Source of the DNA: Streptomyces sp. NBC_00775
Lineage (GTDB): Bacteria; Actinomycetota; Actinomycetes; Streptomycetales; Streptomycetaceae
Reading direction: 5' to 3'
Assembly (NCBI RefSeq): GCF_036347135.1
Contig: NZ_CP108938.1
Span: 434,001 to 498,000 of the forward strand
DNA: 64,000 nucleotides
Shown here: positions 36,264 to 44,714 of the stretch, piece by piece
How positions within the stretch are numbered: the stretch's first letter is position 1
Layout: each line of letters opens with the position of its first letter
The notes under the pieces: generated by a model
Database searches by the model: none
Told to the model about the DNA's origin: nothing
The model's input: only the letters and a program-made list of their open reading frames with translations
Program-made: the position numbers and the translations under genes

Positions 36264-37007
36264 TTGATATCGATCGCGGAAGAGATCACCGTACCGAGCC
36301 CGCCACAACGTGTCTGGGACGTCGTCTCGGACCCCTCCGCCGTCGTGACCTGCATCCGCGGCGCCGAACTCGGCGAGTCCCACGACGACGGCTCCTTCGA
36401 CGGCGTCCTGGTCGTCAGGTTCGGGGGAATCCGGGTCAGATTCGCGGCCCTGGTCACTCTGGAGCTGGACGAGTCGGAGCACGAGGGCCGCATCACGGCC
36501 CGCGGCAGGGACGGTCAGGGCGCCACCCGCTTCGGCAGCACCGCCGTGTTCCGGGTGGCCGACGAGCCGGCGACGGGCTGCTCACGCGTCACCATCAAGG
36601 GCGAGGTGACCCTCTCCGGAAAGCTCGCCCAGCTCATCGAGTCGGGCGCCGGCGTCATGGTCTCACGGATGGCCAAGGAGTTCTCGGCCGAGCTGGTCCA
36701 GCGGTGCATCGAACCCGGGGAAGCATCAACTGCCGTACCGACCGGGCGAGTTGATGGCACACCGACCCGGCGCGGCCGACTGACCCGACTCCGAGCCTGG
36801 TGGTCGCGGCTGCTGCGCGGGCGACGCGTGGCCGATGCCGCGCGGACCACGCCGTCGCACGCCGCGCCGGTGCACCCCGCGCCACCACCCTCCGCGCCAC
36901 CACCCTCCGCTTCACCACCCTCCGATTCACCGGGCTCCGCGCCATCACCTCCCGCACCACCACGCCCCGGCCCACCTCACCCCGCACCGAGCAAGGAGAG
37001 CCTGTGA
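36264..37007 (+). CDS. CoxG-like SRPBCC protein with proline-rich tail
   Basis: 247 residues. Residues 1-150 are an SRPBCC fold of the carbon-monoxide-dehydrogenase subunit G type (VPSPPQRVWDVVSDPSAVVT, CIRGAEL, VRFGGIRVRFAALVTLEL, VTLSGKLAQLIESGAGVMVS). Residues about 195-247 are almost wholly Pro/Ala/Ser/His, encoded by 15-bp tandem repeats. CoxG proteins recruit molybdenum hydroxylases to the membrane, but no such hydroxylase genes lie here, so it may bind a hydrophobic substrate instead. TTG 36264 is the proposed start, after GAGGATC. It overlaps the aldolase start (GTGA). Confidence 0.7.
   Translation: MISIAEEITVPSPPQRVWDVVSDPSAVVTCIRGAELGESHDDGSFDGVLVVRFGGIRVRFAALVTLELDESEHEGRITARGRDGQGATRFGSTAVFRVADEPATGCSRVTIKGEVTLSGKLAQLIESGAGVMVSRMAKEFSAELVQRCIEPGEASTAVPTGRVDGTPTRRGRLTRLRAWWSRLLRGRRVADAARTTPSHAAPVHPAPPPSAPPPSASPPSDSPGSAPSPPAPPRPGPPHPAPSKESL
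36880..36984 (+). repeat. seven 15-bp tandem units
   Basis: Units of 15 bp start at 36880 (CGCCACCACCCTCCG), with an exact second copy at 36895, and increasingly diverged copies at 36910, 36925, 36940, 36955 and 36970. They encode the Pro-rich tail of the CoxG-like protein and run almost to its stop, ending just before the aldolase ribosome-binding site (AAGGAGAG). Confidence 0.8.
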
Positions 37008-37864
37008 CAGCGCAACGGCTCAACCGGGTCGTCGCCGGTCTGGCGGCCGGGCAGCACGTCTTCGCGTCCTTCGCCCCGGCCGAGCCGACCGCCGCGATCG
37101 AGTTCTCCACCACCCCGTACGACGCCCTGGTCTTCGAGACGGAGCACAAGCCGTGGGACGCGGCCGCGCTCCGCGACAGCCTGCAGTACCTGCTGAACCG
37201 GCGTCAGATCTTCACCGCCGACGGCCTGACCCCGGCACTCACCCCGCTGGTCCGCATCCCCGCCAACGGCGGCGAGAAGGCCCAGTGGCACGCCAAACAG
37301 GTCCTCGATCTCGGTGCGTACGGTGTCGTCTGGCCGCACATCTCCACCGTCGAGGAGGCCCGCAACGCGGTCGCCGCCTGCCGCTACCCCTCGCTGCCCG
37401 GCGCGCCCCGCCACGAACCCGCCGGTCTGCGCGGCGACAGCCCGGCCGCCGCCGCCCGCTACTGGGGCCTTTCCCAGCAGGAGTACTACGTGAAGAGCGA
37501 CGTGTGGCCGCTCGACCCGGACGGGGAGATCCTCGTCGCCCTGATGATCGAGGACCAGCTCGGCGTCGCGAACCTGCCCCGCATGCTCGACGAGGTCCCG
37601 GGTATCGGCCTCGTCATCGTCGGCGAGGGCGACATGAGCCAGGAGCTCGGTGTCCCACGCCAGTACGACCACCCCCGCATGACCGAGAGCAAGCGCCGCG
37701 TCCTCGACACCTGCCACGCACGCGACATCGCCGTAGGCCACCCCCACGTCACCGCCGACAACGTCGAGCAAGTACTCGGCGACGGCTACCGCTTCCTGAT
37801 GTCCGCCCCCGTGCGCAGCCACCCGGGCCTGGACCTGGGCCGTGCCCTGACCGGCCGCTCCTGA
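37004..37864 (+). CDS. HpcH/HpaI family aldolase
   Basis: 286 residues. The class II 2-oxo-acid aldolase/citrate lyase fold is recognised from DALVFETEHKPWD, the TPLVRIPANGG barrel strand, GAYGVVWPHISTVEEARNAV, the metal-ligand region LMIEDQLGVANL and VGEGDMSQELG. Members retro-cleave 4-hydroxy-2-oxo acids to pyruvate (or oxaloacetate) plus an aldehyde or oxo acid. Beside the LigJ-like hydratase, the natural proposal is cleavage of a 4-hydroxy-2-oxo tricarboxylate such as 4-carboxy-4-hydroxy-2-oxoadipate, the step LigK performs in protocatechuate 4,5-cleavage; the family differs from LigK. The GTG start overlaps the preceding stop and has AAGGAGAG upstream. Confidence 0.8.
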   Translation: MTAQRLNRVVAGLAAGQHVFASFAPAEPTAAIEFSTTPYDALVFETEHKPWDAAALRDSLQYLLNRRQIFTADGLTPALTPLVRIPANGGEKAQWHAKQVLDLGAYGVVWPHISTVEEARNAVAACRYPSLPGAPRHEPAGLRGDSPAAAARYWGLSQQEYYVKSDVWPLDPDGEILVALMIEDQLGVANLPRMLDEVPGIGLVIVGEGDMSQELGVPRQYDHPRMTESKRRVLDTCHARDIAVGHPHVTADNVEQVLGDGYRFLMSAPVRSHPGLDLGRALTGRS

Positions 37865-37964
37865 CCCTTCTGTGCCCGACCGGCCGCCTCTTTCCTGCCC
37901 GGACCGGCCGCACGCCTCCGTCCCCGCGACCTCACCCGTGCTCACGCGAACCCCGGAGACCCCT

Positions 37965-39038
37965 ATGCTCATCGACTGCCACGGCCACTTCACCACGGCC
38001 CCTCCCGCCCTCGGCAGATGGCGGGAACGGCAGATACAGGCGTTCTACGAAAAGGGGGCGTCGGGCGCACGCATCTCGCCCGACGAACTGCGCATCGGCG
38101 ACGACGAGATCAGGACCGCCGTCGAACAGGGCCAGCTGGCCCTCCAGGACGAACGCGGCGTCGATGTGGCGCTGTTCTCGCCCGGCGCGGGGAAGATGGC
38201 CCACCACTACGGCGACGAGCAGACCAGCCTGGTCTGGTCCCACGTCAGCAACGACCTGATCGCCCGCGTCTGCGGGCTCTTCACCGGCCGCTTCGTCGGC
38301 GTGTGCCAGCTGCCCCAGTCCCCCGGCGACGCCCTCGCGTCGTCCGTCCGCAACTCTGTCGCCGAACTGGAGCGCTGCGTCACCGAGTTGGGGTTTGTCG
38401 GCTGTCTGCTCAACCCGGATCCGTCCGACGGCTACTGGCAGGCCCCGCCGCTCACCGACAAGGTCTACTACCCGCTCTACGAGAAGATGGCTGAGCTCGA
38501 CGTCCCCGCGATGCTGCATGTGGCGATGTCGCGGAACCCGGCCCTGCAGGGCACCTGCGCCCACTACCTGGCCGGTGACACCGCCGTGTTCATGCAGCTG
38601 TGCCTGTCTGACCTGTTCGCCGACTTCCCGACCCTGAGGTTCATCATCCCGCACGGCGGCGGCGCCGTCCCCTACCACTGGGGCCGCTACCGGGGCGTGA
38701 TGCAGGACCTGGGCCGCCCCCCGCTGGAAGAACTCGTGCTGGACAACGTCTTCTTCGACACCTGCGTCTACGACCGACGCGGCCTGGAACTGCTGGTGGA
38801 CGTCATCCCCGCGCACAACGTCCTGTTCGCCTCCGAGATGATCGGCGCCGTCCGCGGCATCGACCCGGAGACCGGCCACCGTTTCGACGACACGAAATAC
38901 CTCCTCGACTCCATCGACACCCTCGCCGACGAGGACCGCCGTCTGATTCAGGCCGGCAACGCGCTGCGCGTGTTCCCGCGCCTGAAGGACGTGTTGGGCG
39001 TCGAGGACCTCGACCAGGCGGAGGAGGTCCGGAAGTGA
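37965..39038 (+). CDS. LigJ-like 4-oxalomesaconate hydratase (amidohydrolase family)
   Basis: 357 residues. MLIDCHGHFTTAPPALGRW, ELRIGDDEIR, LFSPGAGKMAHH, the DPSDGYWQAPPLTD segment, FIIPHGGGAVPYHWGRYRG and FASEMIGAVRGIDPETGH follow the 4-oxalomesaconate hydratase LigJ along its length. LigJ adds water to 4-oxalomesaconate giving 4-carboxy-4-hydroxy-2-oxoadipate, using one zinc; the metal ligands H6 and H8 are present. It is the best functional anchor of the operon. ATG 37965 follows CCGGAG. Its stop overlaps the next GTG by 4 bp. An ACMSD-like decarboxylase is the alternative, but similarity to LigJ is higher as I recall that sequence. Confidence 0.8.
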   Translation: MLIDCHGHFTTAPPALGRWRERQIQAFYEKGASGARISPDELRIGDDEIRTAVEQGQLALQDERGVDVALFSPGAGKMAHHYGDEQTSLVWSHVSNDLIARVCGLFTGRFVGVCQLPQSPGDALASSVRNSVAELERCVTELGFVGCLLNPDPSDGYWQAPPLTDKVYYPLYEKMAELDVPAMLHVAMSRNPALQGTCAHYLAGDTAVFMQLCLSDLFADFPTLRFIIPHGGGAVPYHWGRYRGVMQDLGRPPLEELVLDNVFFDTCVYDRRGLELLVDVIPAHNVLFASEMIGAVRGIDPETGHRFDDTKYLLDSIDTLADEDRRLIQAGNALRVFPRLKDVLGVEDLDQAEEVRK

Positions 39039-40696
39039 AGGTCTACGAAGCACTCGCCGAGGCGTTCGTCCAGGAGGGCACCAGCGACGTCTTCGGCATG
39101 ATGGGCGACGCGAACATGCACTGGATGAACGCCCTGGCCCGGCGCGGGGTGCGACTGTACGAGGTGCGCCACGAGGGCTCCGGCCTCGGTATGGCCGACG
39201 GGTGGGCGCGTGCCGCGGGCCGGCCCGGAGTCCTCACCACCACCAGCGGGCCGGGTGTCACGCAGCTGGCCACCTCGATGGTCGTCGCCGCGCGGGCACG
39301 CACCCCGCTGGTCGCGTTCTGCGGCGAGACCGCCTGGGGCGACCTCGGCGCCGCCCAGTACCTCGACCAGGGCCGCTTCGCCGCGGCGATCGAGTGCGGG
39401 TTCGTTCACCTCTCCCGCGCGGACCAGGCGGAGGATGCCGTCCAGCGGGCCTTCCACCTCGCGCGCACCGAGTCCCGCCCGGTGATGCTCAGCGCCCCCA
39501 TCGACATCCAGCAGCACGCGTACGCCGATGACGCGGACCTGAGCCCGTACACCCCGTCCACCCAACTGATCGACCACCAGCGGCCGTTGCCCGACCCGAC
39601 CCGAATCGCACGCGCCGCCGACATCGTGCAGGCGAGCAAACGGGTCGTGATCGTCGTGGGGCGTGGGGCGCGCGAGGCCGACGCCGGTGAGCACATCCTC
39701 CGTCTCCAGCAGCGCACCGGCGCCTTGCTGGCCACCACCCTCCAGGCGAAGAACTGGCTGTGCGACCGCACCGAGTACCACGTCGGCATCTCCGGCCTGT
39801 TCGGCAACCGGACGGCGATGGAGCTGTTGCAGGAGGCCGACTGTGTGATCGCGGTCGGAGCCAGCCTCAACCACTACACCACCGAGCACGGCTATCTGTT
39901 CCCCGAAGCGAAGTACGTGCAGATCGACACCACCGAGCACCTGGTCATGGGCAACGGGGCCGCGGCCGACTGCTACGTCCGCGCGGACGCGGTCACCGCC
40001 CTCACCGAGTTGGAGCGGGAGCTCGGCCGACGCTCCGCCGGGACGGACGGCTTCCACACCGTCGAGGTGCGCCGCCGACTGGCCGCCCCACCGGAGGAGT
40101 CCGGCGGGTACGTGAACGAGCCGGGCCGTCTCGACCCGCGCGAGGCGATCCGTGTCATCGACGCCGAACTCCCCGGTGAGATCGGTCTGGTCCTCGGCAG
40201 CGGTCACCAGACCGACTTCGGCACCATGCTCTTCCAGCGCTCGCGCGAGGTCGTCTCCAACTACGGCATGTTCGGCGCCATCGGACAGGCGCCCCTGCTG
40301 ACCATCGGGAAGATCGTCGCGGACGGCGGGCGGCCCTCGTTCGTGGTCGAGGGCGACGCCAGCTTCCTGATGCACCTGCCCGAGTTCGAGACGGCCTGCC
40401 GCTACGGCATACCGATGCTCGTCGTCGTCATGAACGACGAGGGCCTCGGCGCCGAGTACCACAAGTCGGCGGCGAAGGGCCTCGATCCGGAACTCGCTGT
40501 GATCCCGACCCCGGAGCTGGGCCCGGTCGCGGTGGCGCTCGGCGGCTCCGGTGCCACGGTCCGCACCGCCGACGAGCTGCGCGCCGCTCTCGCCGGGTAC
40601 GTGCGCGACCCCGGCCCCACGGTCGTCGACGTCCGTATCACCCGCCGCGTGCTGAGTGTCCCGTACCGCCGTCTCTGGCACGGCGAGGACGTGTGA
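39035..40696 (+). CDS. thiamine-pyrophosphate-dependent enzyme (acetolactate synthase/benzoylformate decarboxylase type)
   Basis: 553 residues with the three-domain TPP fold. The N-terminal PYR domain carries catalytic Glu E47 in RHEGSGLGMADG and TTSGPGVTQL; the middle domain has VVIVVGRGA; the C-terminal PP domain has the TPP-Mg motif GDASFLMHLPEF and, about 26 residues later, VVMNDEG. It decarboxylates or ligates 2-oxo acids in the cytoplasm. In this operon it could act on a 2-oxo intermediate from the aldolase or on an aromatic oxo acid. The GTG start overlaps the hydratase stop. It is not a typical IlvB: there is no IlvH gene near. Confidence 0.8.
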   Translation: MKVYEALAEAFVQEGTSDVFGMMGDANMHWMNALARRGVRLYEVRHEGSGLGMADGWARAAGRPGVLTTTSGPGVTQLATSMVVAARARTPLVAFCGETAWGDLGAAQYLDQGRFAAAIECGFVHLSRADQAEDAVQRAFHLARTESRPVMLSAPIDIQQHAYADDADLSPYTPSTQLIDHQRPLPDPTRIARAADIVQASKRVVIVVGRGAREADAGEHILRLQQRTGALLATTLQAKNWLCDRTEYHVGISGLFGNRTAMELLQEADCVIAVGASLNHYTTEHGYLFPEAKYVQIDTTEHLVMGNGAAADCYVRADAVTALTELERELGRRSAGTDGFHTVEVRRRLAAPPEESGGYVNEPGRLDPREAIRVIDAELPGEIGLVLGSGHQTDFGTMLFQRSREVVSNYGMFGAIGQAPLLTIGKIVADGGRPSFVVEGDASFLMHLPEFETACRYGIPMLVVVMNDEGLGAEYHKSAAKGLDPELAVIPTPELGPVAVALGGSGATVRTADELRAALAGYVRDPGPTVVDVRITRRVLSVPYRRLWHGEDV

Positions 40697-40704
40697 GGAG
40701 AACC

Positions 40705-41625
40705 ATGACCAAGCTCCCACGGAAGACGGCGCAGAGGCCGCTCTCGGTCCTGCTCGGGGACTACCCGCACACCCGCCCGCTGAAGGACGGCACGATCCCG
40801 TTCGAGGGGACCGACTGCCGCTTCGCGACCGCCACCCCGCTGTACTCGGCCTTCCCGCGGATGGTCCGGCACCTGGAGTTCGACGTCTGCGAGATGGCTC
40901 TGGCGACCTACCTCCAGGCGCGGGAGGCCGGTGTGCCGGTCACGCTCCTCCCGGTCGTCATGATCGGTGCCGCCCACCACCACTCGCTCACCCGGCTGCC
41001 GGACGGCCCCGCACTCGACCCGTGGCGGCTGGGCGGCAAGCGGATCGGCGTGCGCTCCTACAGCCAGACCACCGGTCTGTGGGTGCGCGGCATCCTGCGT
41101 GAGGACTACGGCGTCGACGCTTCGGAGGTCACCTGGGTCACCACCGAGGAGCCGCACGTCGCGTCGTACCGGGAACCCTCCTGCGTCGAGCGGTCGGCGG
41201 GCGCGAGCGTCCCGGAACTGCTGCGCGGCGGTGACGTGGCGGCGGCCGTGCTCGGCCCCCGCGCGATCGGGAGCCGGGGCACGCCTCTCGTCCCAGTCCT
41301 CGAGGACGCCGAGGCCGCGGGCCACGCGTGGATCGAACGGCACGGCACGGTGCCCGCGAACCACCTTCTGGTGGTGCGTGACGACGTCCTGAAGTCCTCG
41401 CCGGACGCGGTGACCGCGTTGTACCGAGCCCTCGCGCGGGCCATCGCGGACACCGCGGGAGAGCGTGACGCGACTCCGGCCGGCCGCGCGGTCGCCGCCG
41501 GCTGGAGCGACGCCCTGGCCCGGTGCCTGGAGACCGCGGCCGGATACGCCCTGGAGCAGCGGGTCGTACGCACACCCGTCGACCTCACCCGCATCGAGAA
41601 GGACGCGGCGTTCCTCGCCGCCTGA
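40705..41625 (+). CDS. 4,5-dihydroxyphthalate decarboxylase-like protein, copy 1
   Basis: 306 residues. LSVLLGDYPHTRPLKDG, FEFDVCEM-type sequence (LEFDVCEMALATYLQAREAG), LPVVMIGAAHHHSL, and IGVRSYSQTTGLWVRGILRE then DYGVD follow 4,5-dihydroxyphthalate decarboxylase, whose fold is that of periplasmic binding proteins. No signal peptide or lipobox is present, which argues for a cytoplasmic enzyme over a binding protein. Two more copies follow at 42814 and 43717. ATG 40705 follows GAGGAGAACC. The reaction (decarboxylation of an aromatic or pyrone polycarboxylate) is inferred from family. Confidence 0.75.
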   Translation: MTKLPRKTAQRPLSVLLGDYPHTRPLKDGTIPFEGTDCRFATATPLYSAFPRMVRHLEFDVCEMALATYLQAREAGVPVTLLPVVMIGAAHHHSLTRLPDGPALDPWRLGGKRIGVRSYSQTTGLWVRGILREDYGVDASEVTWVTTEEPHVASYREPSCVERSAGASVPELLRGGDVAAAVLGPRAIGSRGTPLVPVLEDAEAAGHAWIERHGTVPANHLLVVRDDVLKSSPDAVTALYRALARAIADTAGERDATPAGRAVAAGWSDALARCLETAAGYALEQRVVRTPVDLTRIEKDAAFLAA

Positions 41626-41660
41626 ACCGGGCCCGGCAGACCGGAAGGAGGAAGAAGGAG

Positions 41661-42817
41661 ATGGGACTTCGGATACGGGGGGCGGCGCCCACCCGCACAC
41701 CGCGCGAGTGGACGCCGGAGCTGGAAGCGAAGGTCGCGTGGCGCCGCCGGGCGGCCGACGAACCCTTCCACGGGGTGGCCGCACCGGGCGGAGTGCGGCC
41801 AGGACTGTTCCCCCTGACCGGCACCGGCGTGGACACCACCGGCATCCGCCGGGCGGCCGAGGACTACCTGGCCACGCTGTCCCCGAAGGAGCTGGCCGAG
41901 GGCCGCTTCCCGATGGACGACGTGTCCTGGCGGCACTGGGCCAACGGGGCCCGCTACTTCCTGCGCCACGGTCTGTGCCTGGCGGACCTGGACGACACCG
42001 GGCGGCGGCTCGCCCTCGCCGTCATCCGCGCGAGCCTCAGCGAGGCCGGGTTCACGCAGGTCGTCGATCTGATGCACCTCAACCTGACGATCGGCGAACT
42101 GCGCGGCGAGACGGACCTGCTCAACGAGTGGCTGTACTGGTTCAGCGTCTACGGGGAGCCCGAGCGGGGCGGCCCCTTCGGCTGGCAGCTCGACGGCCAC
42201 CACGTGAACGTCAACTGCGTGCTCGTCGGGGACCACATGGTGCTCACCCCGACCTTCCTGGGCGCCGAACCGGTGGTCGCGGAGTCGGGCGCGTACGCGG
42301 GAACCACCGTCTTCCGGCGCGAGGAGGCGGTGGGACAGGAGCTGTTCGCCGCCCTGGACGCCCGCCGTCGCGCACGGGCGGTGATCGCCGACGAGTTACC
42401 GGACGATCTGTTCGTCGGTGCCTTCCGCGACAACTACGAACTGGACTACCAGGGCCTGCCGTTCGGAGCGCTGACCACCGGTCAGCGGGCCCTGGCCCGG
42501 GAGTTGACCGCGCTGTACACGGGCCGGGCGAACGCGGGTCACGCCCGCGTCCGGATGGCCGAGGTCCTCGCCCACGAGGCCGACACGTACTTCGCGTGGA
42601 TCGGTGACGGCGATCCGGACGGGGTCTTCTACTACCGCGTCCACAGTCCCGTGCTGCTCATCGAGTTCGAGCACCAGGCCGGGGTGATGTTCGACAACGA
42701 CGTGCCGTCGCGGCGCCACATCCACACCGTCGTCCGCACACCGAACGGCAACGACTACGGCGTCGACCTGTGCGGCAGCACCACGAGCGCTTCCACTCCA
42801 GGAGGAGTCAGTCATGA
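41661..42817 (+). pseudogene. DUF3500 protein gene with a one-base frameshift near its end
   Basis: About 385 residues in the restored frame; the first 370 read cleanly (MGLRIRGAAPTRTPREWTPE, WLYWFSVYGEPE, WQLDGHHVNVNCVLVGDHMV, HIHTVVRTPNGNDYGVDL), matching DUF3500. After the Leu codon at 42768-42770 the frame departs into CGSTTSAST and continues to 43325 in the wrong phase of the next gene. One extra base there would give DLVRQHHERFHSRRSQS and a TGA at 42815-42817, overlapping the next ATG (42814) as ATGA like its neighbours. Codon 246 (42396-42398) is TTA. The function of DUF3500 is unknown. ATG 41661 follows AAGGAG. It may be a true mutation or a sequencing error. Confidence 0.75.
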
Positions 42818-43674
42818 AATGGGTCCTGGGCCGCGACGACCTCGCGACCGCGGCCGAAACGGCCGTCCGCGAGACTGGGGCGCGGATCGAACGGCTCGAT
42901 GTCCAGCCGGTCCACAAGGCCTCGCGCGGCTTCGTCGACGACGCGGCCGTCGACGTGTGCGAACTCGCGGTCGTGACCCTCCTCCAGGCGGTCGCGCACG
43001 GCAGGCCCGTGGTGCTGCTGCCCGTCACCACGCTCGGGCGCCATCAGCACCAGACGCTCGTCACCCTGGGCGATCTGACGGTGGGCGAGGTCGAGGGCCG
43101 CAGCGTCGGCGTCCGCTCCTGGAGCCAGACCACCGGCGTGTGGGTGCGCGGGTTCCTCACCGAGCAGTACGGGGTCGACCTGCGCAAGGTCGCATGGCGG
43201 ACCTACGAGGACGCGCACGTCGTAGGCGCCGAGGACCCGGCCTGGGTGACTCGTGCGCCCCAAGGGGCCCGTCTCCAGGCGGAGTTCCTCGACGGCGGCC
43301 TCGACTTCGGGATCATGGGCAATGAGCTGCCGGCGGACGACCGTATCCGTACCGCCGTCACGGACGCGCGCGAGGTGGCCGCCGAGTGGTCCGCGCGTAA
43401 GGGCTTCACCCCCGTCAACCACGTGGTCGGCGTCACCGAGGCGGCCGCCCGCGAGCACTCCGCCGCGATTCTCGCCGCCTACGACGCGATGCGCGCCACG
43501 GCCGGGTCCGCCGGCCTCGGCCCGGTGGGCTTCGCGGCGCTCCGCGGCCCGGTCACCCAGGTCGCCGCCTACGCGCTGGACCAGGAAGTGCTGCCCCGCC
43601 CTGTCGACTTCGACGACCTGGTGGAGCGGTCCTGCGCGGCTCTCGGAGTCCCCCCGGCCCGCCTCGGCGGCTGA
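42814..43674 (+). CDS. 4,5-dihydroxyphthalate decarboxylase-like protein, copy 2
   Basis: 286 residues, shorter and more diverged than copies 1 and 3. It keeps AVDVCELAVVTLLQAVAHGRP, LPVTTLGRHQHQTL and VGVRSWSQTTGVWVRGFLTE then QYGVD, but lacks the N-terminal GDYPHxRxL motif, starting with MKWVLGRDDLATAAETAV instead. No signal peptide. It may be a non-catalytic partner subunit of copies 1 and 3, or have a different substrate. ATG 42814 overlaps the restored DUF3500 stop and has AGGAGGAG about 8 bases upstream, so translation does not require the frameshifted gene to be read through. Confidence 0.7.
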   Translation: MKWVLGRDDLATAAETAVRETGARIERLDVQPVHKASRGFVDDAAVDVCELAVVTLLQAVAHGRPVVLLPVTTLGRHQHQTLVTLGDLTVGEVEGRSVGVRSWSQTTGVWVRGFLTEQYGVDLRKVAWRTYEDAHVVGAEDPAWVTRAPQGARLQAEFLDGGLDFGIMGNELPADDRIRTAVTDAREVAAEWSARKGFTPVNHVVGVTEAAAREHSAAILAAYDAMRATAGSAGLGPVGFAALRGPVTQVAAYALDQEVLPRPVDFDDLVERSCAALGVPPARLGG

Positions 43675-43716
43675 GCACACGCCATGGACGCATCGAAATC
43701 GAGCGAAAGGCAGGAG

Positions 43717-44700
43717 ATGGACAAGCTCTCGGTGGTCGTCGGCGACTACCCTCACGCGCGGGCTCTGCTCGACGGGACCGCCGCCGTGGCCGGCCACCTC
43801 GTCGAGGAGGTCGAGGTCAGGCCGGTCATCAGCGCCTACCGCCGGATGATCCGCGACCTCGAATTCGACGTGTGCGAACTGGCACCGGTGTCCTATCTGA
43901 TGGCCCGGCAGGCCGGCGTCCCCCTCACCGCGGTACCCGTCTTCCTCAACCGCCGCTTCCATCACGGCGACATCCAGTGCGGCGTCGGCTCCGGTATCCG
44001 GATCCCCACCGATCTGGAGGGCCGTCGGGTGGGGGTCCGCGCCTACTCGGTGAGCACCGGTGTGTGGGTGCGCGGCATTCTCGCCGAGGAGTACGGCGTC
44101 GACCTCGACAAGATCACCTGGGTGGTGGACGACGACGACCACGTCGAGGGCCACCTCCGGCCGAACATCGAACGGGTCACCGACGGACGGTCCCTGGGCG
44201 AGCTGCTGCGGGCCGGGGAGATCGACGCCGCGTTCACCGGCAACGCCGGCACCGGCCGGGCGGGCACACCCCGCGCCGGCTGGACCGCGACGGCCGACGC
44301 CGGAGCGGCCGAGGGCGACGCGCCCTACCCGCTGTTCCCGCTGGGCGACGTGGTCGCCGCCGACTGGTACCTGCGCACGGGCACCTACCCGCTCCACTCA
44401 CTGATCGCCCTGCGCACGGAGCTCGTCGCCCGCGACCCCGGGCTGCCCACCGCGCTGTACACGGCGTTCGCCGAGGCCAAGCAGCGGCAATTGGCCGTCG
44501 ACCCGGAGTGGACGGCACTGCCGCGGTTCGCCCGGCAGGCCGAGCAGATCGGCGGCGATCCCGTCCCCTACGGGGTGGCCGCCAACGAGCGGAGCCTGGC
44601 CGCGATCGTGCGCTACTCCCGCGACCAGGGCCTGCTCGACGCGGACTTCCCCGCCGAGCCGCGGGCGCTGTTCGCCGACGGCGACTACCCGGACGCCTGA
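43717..44700 (+). CDS. 4,5-dihydroxyphthalate decarboxylase-like protein, copy 3
   Basis: 327 residues and the closest of the three to the named enzyme. LSVVVGDYPHARALLDG, LEFDVCELAPVSYLMARQAG, PVFLNRRFHHGDIQCGVGSG, IPTDLEGRRVGVRAYSVSTG then VWVRGILAEEYGVD, and VDDDDHVEGHLRPNIERV are colinear with 4,5-dihydroxyphthalate decarboxylase. No export signal. ATG 43717 is chosen because the homologous part begins there (GAAAGG upstream); ATG 43684 would add 11 residues. The decarboxylase releases CO2 from a vicinal dicarboxylate; the true substrate may differ since no phthalate dioxygenase genes are here. Confidence 0.75.
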   Translation: MDKLSVVVGDYPHARALLDGTAAVAGHLVEEVEVRPVISAYRRMIRDLEFDVCELAPVSYLMARQAGVPLTAVPVFLNRRFHHGDIQCGVGSGIRIPTDLEGRRVGVRAYSVSTGVWVRGILAEEYGVDLDKITWVVDDDDHVEGHLRPNIERVTDGRSLGELLRAGEIDAAFTGNAGTGRAGTPRAGWTATADAGAAEGDAPYPLFPLGDVVAADWYLRTGTYPLHSLIALRTELVARDPGLPTALYTAFAEAKQRQLAVDPEWTALPRFARQAEQIGGDPVPYGVAANERSLAAIVRYSRDQGLLDADFPAEPRALFADGDYPDA

Positions 44701-44714
44701 CAGGAGCCGAAGCC

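Noticed and set aside
42818..43325. Extension of the DUF3500 frame as a fusion protein into the next gene
   Set aside because: After 42770 the residues lose all family resemblance and turn Arg/Gly-rich while another frame holds a clear homologue; a frameshift explains it better than a fusion.
40705..44700. Reading the three dihydroxyphthalate-decarboxylase-like proteins as ABC substrate-binding proteins
   Set aside because: None has a signal peptide or lipobox, and a proper binding lipoprotein is encoded beside the permease.
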